Shown here: positions 6,469 through 9,609 of the stretch, piece by piece
How positions within the stretch are numbered: the stretch's first letter is position 1
Layout of the letters: each line of letters opens with the position of its first letter
Assembly: GCA_963515595.1 (NCBI GenBank)
Contig: CAUPYH010000066.1
Location: 1 to 9,609 of the forward strand
Source of the DNA: Eikenella sp963515595
GTDB taxonomy: Bacteria; Pseudomonadota; Gammaproteobacteria; Burkholderiales; Neisseriaceae
DNA length: 9,609 nt
Direction: 5' to 3'
Position numbers and translations under genes: made by a program
Notes under the pieces: model-generated
What the model was told of the DNA's origin: nothing
What the model saw: only the letters and a program-made list of their open reading frames with translations
Database searches by the model: none

Positions 6469-6519
6469 GGCTGGGCGGTACCAATAAAACGGGGCGAAAG
6501 AGAAGTTTTGCGTATTCAT
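6442..6519 (-). CDS. Aromatic-residue-rich leader peptide (25 aa)
   Basis: This ORF has 25 codons from the ATG at 6517-6519 to the TGA at 6442-6444. Seven residues are aromatic: F6, F8, F11, Y12, W13, Y14 and Y20, with the run FYWYRPAERY at the point where the first RNA hairpin begins. The clustering of control codons, the promoter just upstream and the three alternative hairpins mark it as the sensor of a ribosome-mediated transcription attenuator of the trpL/pheL kind. It seems to read Phe, Tyr and Trp together, not a single amino acid. There is no Shine-Dalgarno, and the likely transcription start coincides with the ATG, so translation may be leaderless. The peptide itself probably has no function after synthesis. 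Confidence 0.8.
   Translation of the reverse strand: MNTQNFSFAPFYWYRPAERYLLLCA
6461..6480 (-). promoter_or_regulatory. Pause / anti-antiterminator hairpin (segments 1:2)
   Basis: UACCGC (6480-6475) pairs with GCGGUA (6466-6461) on the minus strand around an 8-nt loop. It overlaps leader codons 14-20, so a ribosome stalled at Phe11-Tyr14 would keep it from forming and free segment 2 for the antiterminator. Confidence 0.75.
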
Positions 6520-6527
6520 GGAAAGGG

Positions 6528-6556
6528 AGTGTAAATGGAGTAGAGTAGGCTGTCAA
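6528..6556 (-). promoter_or_regulatory. Sigma70 promoter of the attenuated unit
   Basis: On the minus strand, TTGACA (6556-6551, perfect -35) and TACACT (6533-6528, 4/6 -10) are separated by exactly 17 bp. The only purine at a suitable distance downstream is the A of the leader ATG, 9 nt past the -10, giving a predicted leaderless transcript. Confidence 0.85.
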
Positions 6557-6583
6557 GTGCCGGATGGCGGCGGGATTGGCGTT

Positions 6584-6595
6584 TTCAGGTAGCCT
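6584..6595 (-). repeat. DNA uptake sequence upstream of the attenuator promoter
   Basis: A perfect single minus-strand copy between the two divergent transcription units, 28 bases upstream of the -35 box. Confidence 0.9.
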
Positions 6596-6796
6596 TGCTA
6601 ATTGGGAACCGCGGGTTTGAAAACTGTAAAAATAATATTGCAGACAGTATGTTGGAGTAAAGCCGGGTTAAACGGTTTCGAAATTGCTTGTTCCGCTGCT
6701 ATCATGCCCAGTTTTGTGGATACCGCACGGGCATTCCGAATTCTGTTCCAAATCAGCCGGGCTTGATCAGGTTTGGCTGGCTGTAGGAGAAAAAAG

Positions 6797-7249
6797 TTGA
6801 AATATTCAAATTTATTGTGGCTGCTGCCGCTTTTGGCGCTGGCCGGTTGCGTTTCGCCGGAAGCGGCGGGTATCCGCCGGCAACAGTCGAATATCAATTA
6901 TGATGATGATGTGAAAATCGGTAGTTCGCGCATGGCCTACGGCTTCCGCAGCCAGCCTACACGCGGCAGGCCGGAGGTGGAAGTGCAGAGCAACAAAGCG
7001 CCGGGCGAGGCAGCGCAATGCCTGCAACAACAGCTGCAAACCCGTTTGCGTTTACCGGAAAACTTTATCCAAGTGCGCAGCTACACCAATTCGGCCTACA
7101 CTGTGGCGCTGCACAACCCTTTCACGAATAAAGATGGCGTGGTGATGGATGTGCGCCAACGCGGCGTGAGAAGCTCGGAGATTAAACTGTATGCCAACGG
7201 CACCACGCTTTCGCGCGTTTGGCGCAGCATACCGACGGCGTGCAAGTAG
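6797..7249 (+). CDS. Lipoprotein of unknown function (TTG start)
   Basis: Read from a TTG at 6797-6799 the product is 150 residues, beginning MKYSNLLWLLPLLALAGC: a short basic start, a hydrophobic core and a lipobox (LAGC) with the modified cysteine at 18. This start is preferred because AGGAG (6785-6789) lies 7 nt upstream and it gives a canonical lipoprotein signal. The TTG at 6773 would add MAGCRRKK, with no ribosome binding site. The mature part has an acidic patch (YDDDVK), MAYGFRSQPTRGRPEVEV, and a C-terminal half predicted to be strands (SYTNSAYTVALHNPF, GVVMDVRQRGVRSSEIKLYANG) with two further cysteines near residues 75 and 149. I do not recognise the family. The exported-protein gene follows 67 bases later on the same strand, but with its own promoter-like sequence. 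Confidence 0.8.
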   Translation: MKYSNLLWLLPLLALAGCVSPEAAGIRRQQSNINYDDDVKIGSSRMAYGFRSQPTRGRPEVEVQSNKAPGEAAQCLQQQLQTRLRLPENFIQVRSYTNSAYTVALHNPFTNKDGVVMDVRQRGVRSSEIKLYANGTTLSRVWRSIPTACK

Positions 7250-7257
7250 CCGAGTGT

Positions 7258-7297
7258 TTGCCAAGATATTATAATGGCAACGTTTTAATCCGATTAA
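7258..7297 (+). promoter_or_regulatory. Promoter-like region with two dyads
   Basis: A perfect TATAAT (7270-7275) precedes the gene at 7317, though no good -35 is present. It lies inside an inverted repeat, TTGCCA (7258-7263) and TGGCAA (7275-7280). A second perfect palindrome, TTAATC-C-GATTAA, is at 7285-7297. An activator- or repressor-controlled promoter would explain the weak -35, but this is inference. Confidence 0.45.
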
Positions 7298-7316
7298 TCA
7301 CACAGGCAGACGAAAC

Positions 7317-7706
7317 ATGAAAAAATATTTGCTGGCTTTGCTGCTGGCCTTGAGCAGCACCGCTTGGGCGCACCGCTTCCCCATCGACAGCATGGAAGTG
7401 GCCGTGCTGAAATCTGCTTCTTTCCCGCAGGTTACGCTCACTACCGACGGATTTTCCTGGCTGCGCACCCTGACTTTGGGCTGGCTGGATGATGGCGCGA
7501 AAACTGTGGATATGGTGCAGGGTGTGCGCATTAAAGACGAGAACAACCGCTTCATTACCCACGGCCAGCTGCAAAACTACACCGGCCGCATCGTGGCTCT
7601 GCGCCGCAACGGGGCGGGCAATATCGTGGAAATGTGGATACTGACCCCGCAGGAAAACGAAGCATTCAAAGAACGCGCTGCTTTGCTGCAAAACCAGCAG
7701 CGTTAA
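7317..7706 (+). CDS. Exported protein of unknown function
   Basis: The 129-residue product starts MKKYLLALLLALSSTAWA, a classic Sec signal peptide with an AxA-type cleavage site after residue 18 (STAWA before HRFPIDS). It lacks a lipobox cysteine, so it is expected to be periplasmic or secreted. The mature part is about 111 residues with alternating hydrophobic stretches (MEVAVLKSASFPQVTLTT, FSWLRTLTLGWL, TGRIVALRRNGAGNIVEMWIL), consistent with a small beta-rich domain, and a polar C-terminal helix (ENEAFKERAALLQNQQR). It contains no cysteine. I do not recognise the family. The ribosome binding site is weak (AGG about 11 nt upstream). A very strong intrinsic terminator follows 16 bases after the stop, so this is the last gene of its transcript. 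Confidence 0.85.
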   Translation: MKKYLLALLLALSSTAWAHRFPIDSMEVAVLKSASFPQVTLTTDGFSWLRTLTLGWLDDGAKTVDMVQGVRIKDENNRFITHGQLQNYTGRIVALRRNGAGNIVEMWILTPQENEAFKERAALLQNQQR

Positions 7707-7722
7707 GGCTGGATGAAAAATG

Positions 7723-7759
7723 AAACCTCCTGCTGCCCGAATGGGCGGCGGGAGGTTTT
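7723..7759 (+). terminator. Strong intrinsic terminator after the exported-protein gene
   Basis: The arms 7723-7738 and 7743-7758 pair over all 16 positions (two G-U pairs) around a GAAT loop, followed by TTTTGGTTT. The A-run before the stem could also let it work on the opposite strand. Unlike most terminators in this window it contains no DUS. Confidence 0.9.
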
Positions 7760-7785
7760 GGTTTGAATGGGGTTGAGATTTTGCT

Positions 7786-7832
7786 TTCAGGTAGCCTTTG
7801 GGAAAGTAGCCTTTGGGAAAAGGCTACCTGAA
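7786..7832. repeat. Inverted DUS pair with a 15-bp tandem duplication
   Basis: A minus-strand DUS (7786-7797) and a plus-strand DUS (7821-7832) flank two perfect tandem copies of GTAGCCTTTGGGAAA (7791-7805, 7806-7820). The first copy starts inside the first DUS, so the duplication created a partial DUS in the loop. It could still fold as a stem of about 13 bp with a longer loop. Confidence 0.85.
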
Positions 7833-7939
7833 AAATTGAAAGCATTGTTTTTGCTTATTTAGGTTTCATATTTCAGGCGTTTGATGGATAACTTCTTCGC
7901 TATGATTTATGATGTTACGAGATTTAGGCAAAAGGGAAA

Positions 7940-8107
7940 ATGATGGCTGCACTGGGAATGTTGCTTGTATTGTTTGGTGTGTTTTGTTTGGTCTGTATCG
8001 CGCTTGGTGTTGTAATCGGTTGTCTGTACGGTATTTTTGAATGCTTGTGGATAATGGGATGGTTGCCTAAGAGTTGGTGGGGTTTAAAACGCGGTAATCA
8101 CCCTTGA
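7940..8107 (+). CDS. Small single-span membrane protein (54-55 aa)
   Basis: The frame opens with two adjacent ATG codons (7940 and 7943) after AAAGGG (7931-7936). The second has the better spacing (6 nt) and gives 54 residues. The sequence is strongly hydrophobic from MAALGMLLVLFGVFCLVC through VVIGCLYGIF, long enough for one long or two short membrane helices. A tryptophan-rich, basic end follows (WIMGWLPKSWWGLKRGNHP), as expected for an inner membrane protein with a cytosolic or interfacial tail. It has four cysteines. It lies in its own unit between the terminator at 7723-7759 and a perfect terminator starting 13 bases after its stop, which supports it being a real gene. I do not recognise a family. 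Membrane miniproteins of this size include toxin peptides and regulators of membrane enzymes, but nothing here decides. Confidence 0.6.
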   Translation: MMAALGMLLVLFGVFCLVCIALGVVIGCLYGIFECLWIMGWLPKSWWGLKRGNHP

Positions 8108-8120
8108 GTTGTTGAGGAGG

Positions 8121-8150
8121 CAGCCCGTCTAAAACTTAGACGGGCTGTTT
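8121..8150 (+). terminator. Intrinsic terminator after the membrane miniprotein
   Basis: CAGCCCGTCTAA (8121-8132) and TTAGACGGGCTG (8136-8147) form a perfect 12-bp stem with a 3-nt loop, followed by TTTCTT on the plus strand. It starts 13 bases after the stop at 8107. The minus strand lacks a U-run, so it serves the plus-strand gene. Confidence 0.9.
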
Positions 8151-8169
8151 CTTGCTGAATCGGTAAATG

Positions 8170-8922
8170 CTATGTTTGGCAACTGCCACTCCCGTTATAC
8201 ACATCAAACCGGGTTGATTTGCCCGTGTATTGGTAATCCGGCTTGCGGCCGCACAGGAAATCGCCCAATCGCGGGCGTTTGACCACCACGCGGGCGGTGG
8301 CTGTGGCGAGGGCGGCATCGAGCAGGGCAGCATCGTTTTGCGCGGTGCCGACCAGCTCGTGGAAAAAAGCCATTTCTTTTTTTACCGCTGCCGATTTGCG
8401 CCGTTCGGGGTACATCGGATCGAGATACACCACTTGCGGGCGGCCGATTTCGGCTGCCAGGCGCGGCATATATTCGGCAGCATCGGCGTGGTGCAGGGTA
8501 AGGCGGGAAGCGGTTTCGGCAGTATCGGGGTGGAGCAGGGCTCGTGCGAGGCCGTCGGCCAAGAGGCAGTATACAGCGGGATGCCGCTCGAAAATATGCA
8601 CGTTCAGCCCCAAACCGGCCAAAACAAAACTATCGCGGCCGAGCCCGCCGGTGGCATCCCATACAGTAGGCTGTTTGCTGCGGCCGACGGCTTTAGCCAG
8701 CAACTCGCCGCCGCCGTGCAGCCGCCTGTGCTGCGCCGCGCCGGCGGTGAAATCTACCCAAACGCTGCCTTTGTCGCCCGTGCGGTGCAACACGATGCCG
8801 TGCTCTTCGATGGCCAGGTAGAGGCCGGAGGCAGGCGGTGTGCTGGAAACGGCCAGTGCAGGATGGCGGACGTGGTCGGGCAGGGTGTGGGGGGTGGGGG
8901 TTATGAGTGGGATGGAATGCAT
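8170..8922 (-). CDS. rsmJ: 16S rRNA (guanine-1516-N2)-methyltransferase RsmJ
   Basis: The 250-residue protein has the length and order of motifs of the RsmJ (YhiQ) family, which methylates G1516 of 16S rRNA with S-adenosylmethionine. Seen in order: VDFTAGAAQHRRLHGGG (56-72), the SAM-binding loop WDATGGLGRD (88-97), an acidic residue ending the next strand (Glu112 in HIFERHP), the DPMYP catalytic-type motif at 168-172 followed by ERRKSAAVKKEM, and the C-terminal RVVVKRPRLG and STRFDVY. All are characteristic of the family. The ATG at 8920-8922 lacks a clear Shine-Dalgarno. Upstream, the membrane protein gene ends 60 bases earlier on the same strand with no obvious terminator between, so the two may be co-transcribed. 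It converges on the miniprotein gene. Confidence 0.93.
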   Translation of the reverse strand: MHSIPLITPTPHTLPDHVRHPALAVSSTPPASGLYLAIEEHGIVLHRTGDKGSVWVDFTAGAAQHRRLHGGGELLAKAVGRSKQPTVWDATGGLGRDSFVLAGLGLNVHIFERHPAVYCLLADGLARALLHPDTAETASRLTLHHADAAEYMPRLAAEIGRPQVVYLDPMYPERRKSAAVKKEMAFFHELVGTAQNDAALLDAALATATARVVVKRPRLGDFLCGRKPDYQYTGKSTRFDVYNGSGSCQT

Positions 8923-8982
8923 GGTGGCTTATTGTCTTGAGTGAGGAGGTAAGAGGTTTAGTTGTAGCGGTGAGTGTGTTTG

Positions 8983-9399
8983 TTAGAACAATGAGGCAAA
9001 ACAGACAAGCGCAAAACCTACCCCTGTCATCAGAAATCCTCGCCAAAATGCGCCTTTATTGCTGCCTTCCCAATCACGCTGGGTGATCAACAGCCAGAAA
9101 AAGCCGAGAGACCAGGCACACATCCCGATAAGATAAATAAACAGCGCGTCTGTGTTGGATTGCAGGAATACCCACCATAGCGCCATATTGGCACTGAGTG
9201 AAATGCCTGAGGCCAGATAGGGTTTGAATTCTTTCCATTTGAGGCCGAACACGTGCACAACTAGCGTGGGCAGCATCAATAAGAGAAACAGGCTCAAACC
9301 ATACCAATCGGCATAAACCATAAACAGTACCAGCATCGGCACATAGAACAGTGCGGCGAGCAAGCCGTCCAGTGTGCGAGGATTCGGTTTTTTCCACAT
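8983..9399 (-). CDS. Small multi-spanning membrane protein of unknown function
   Basis: The 138-residue product is dominated by hydrophobic segments at about 12-29, 33-52, 64-79, 84-105 and 120-138, giving four or five membrane helices joined by short loops. The N-terminus is basic (MWKKPNPRTLDG), and basic loops (LKWKEFKPY, TQRDWEGSNKG) suggest which parts face the cytosol. The ATG at 9397-9399 is preceded by AAGGAG (9406-9411), 6 nt upstream, a strong ribosome binding site. It lies upstream of rsmJ on the same strand. No catalytic or transporter motif is visible and I do not recognise the family. Confidence 0.85.
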   Translation of the reverse strand: MWKKPNPRTLDGLLAALFYVPMLVLFMVYADWYGLSLFLLLMLPTLVVHVFGLKWKEFKPYLASGISLSANMALWWVFLQSNTDALFIYLIGMCAWSLGFFWLLITQRDWEGSNKGAFWRGFLMTGVGFALVCFASLF

Positions 9400-9428
9400 T
9401 GGCTTCTCCTTGTGTCTGGATTTTGACT

Positions 9429-9440
9429 TTCAGGTAGCCT
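9429..9440 (-). repeat. DNA uptake sequence upstream of the membrane protein gene
   Basis: A perfect single minus-strand copy 29 bases before the start codon. It is unpaired, so it is unlikely to terminate transcription. Confidence 0.9.
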
Positions 9441-9609
9441 TATCTGCAGGCTGGTGATTGCCTAACAAAGATAGCGGTTATTTTACTCCTTTGGATTGGA
9501 GCCTGAATGGGAACGAGTACTGGGAGCTTCGAAGGTTCGGTTATAAATATGTTTGGGGCTGACGTAGATTAGTAGTTATGCTAGGCTACGAAAATGCAGA
9601 TAACCAATT

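Noticed and set aside
6341..6556. 71-codon minus-strand ORF across the leader region
   Set aside because: Its start lies in the -35 box of the promoter and it crosses the terminator. The 25-codon leader ORF in another frame explains the region better.
8230..8940. 236-codon plus-strand ORF opposite rsmJ
   Set aside because: It is the antisense of a clearly recognised methyltransferase gene, with Gly/Ala-rich composition.

Overview
The window looks like a chromosomal segment from a betaproteobacterium of the family Neisseriaceae, most likely the genus Eikenella. The clue is the 12-mer AGGCTACCTGAA, which occurs 17 times as a perfect match on either strand (plus two 11/12 copies). It is the DNA uptake sequence dialect known as AG-eikDUS. 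Gene content (aceF end, dnaX-ybaB, a TgpA-type transglutaminase, rsmJ) and moderately high GC agree with this. There are no signs of phage, insertion sequences or CRISPR.

Layout, left to right. (1) The last 39 codons of the pyruvate dehydrogenase E2 gene (aceF, + strand) and a DUS-hairpin terminator. (2) A minus-strand block read from right to left: an aromatic-residue-rich leader peptide with a complete transcription attenuator (about 6385-6556), a 174-residue protein of unknown function (5790-6314), a membrane transglutaminase of the TgpA family (3672-5660), a DUF333 lipoprotein (3263-3523), then dnaX and ybaB (435-3094), the usual DNA polymerase III tau / nucleoid-protein pair. (3) A short plus-strand block: a lipoprotein with a TTG start (6797-7249), an exported 129-residue protein (7317-7706) closed by a very strong terminator, and an overlooked 54-55 residue membrane miniprotein (7940-8107) with its own terminator. 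(4) On the minus strand again: rsmJ (16S rRNA m2G1516 methyltransferase) and a small multi-spanning membrane protein, then about 200 bases with no supported gene.

The most interesting part is the leader region at 6385-6556. A near-consensus sigma70 promoter with 17-bp spacing is followed after 8 nt by the ATG of a 25-codon ORF containing Phe-Tyr-Trp-Tyr. The RNA can form a 1:2 hairpin, a long 2:3 antiterminator, or a 3:4 intrinsic terminator with a U-run. This is textbook amino-acid attenuation, but the gene behind it is not a recognisable aromatic amino acid enzyme. The leader ORF may also be translated from a leaderless transcript. A second theme is DUS reuse: inverted DUS pairs act as terminators, and in-frame DUS copies in dnaX and the transglutaminase gene encode repeated LPE peptides.
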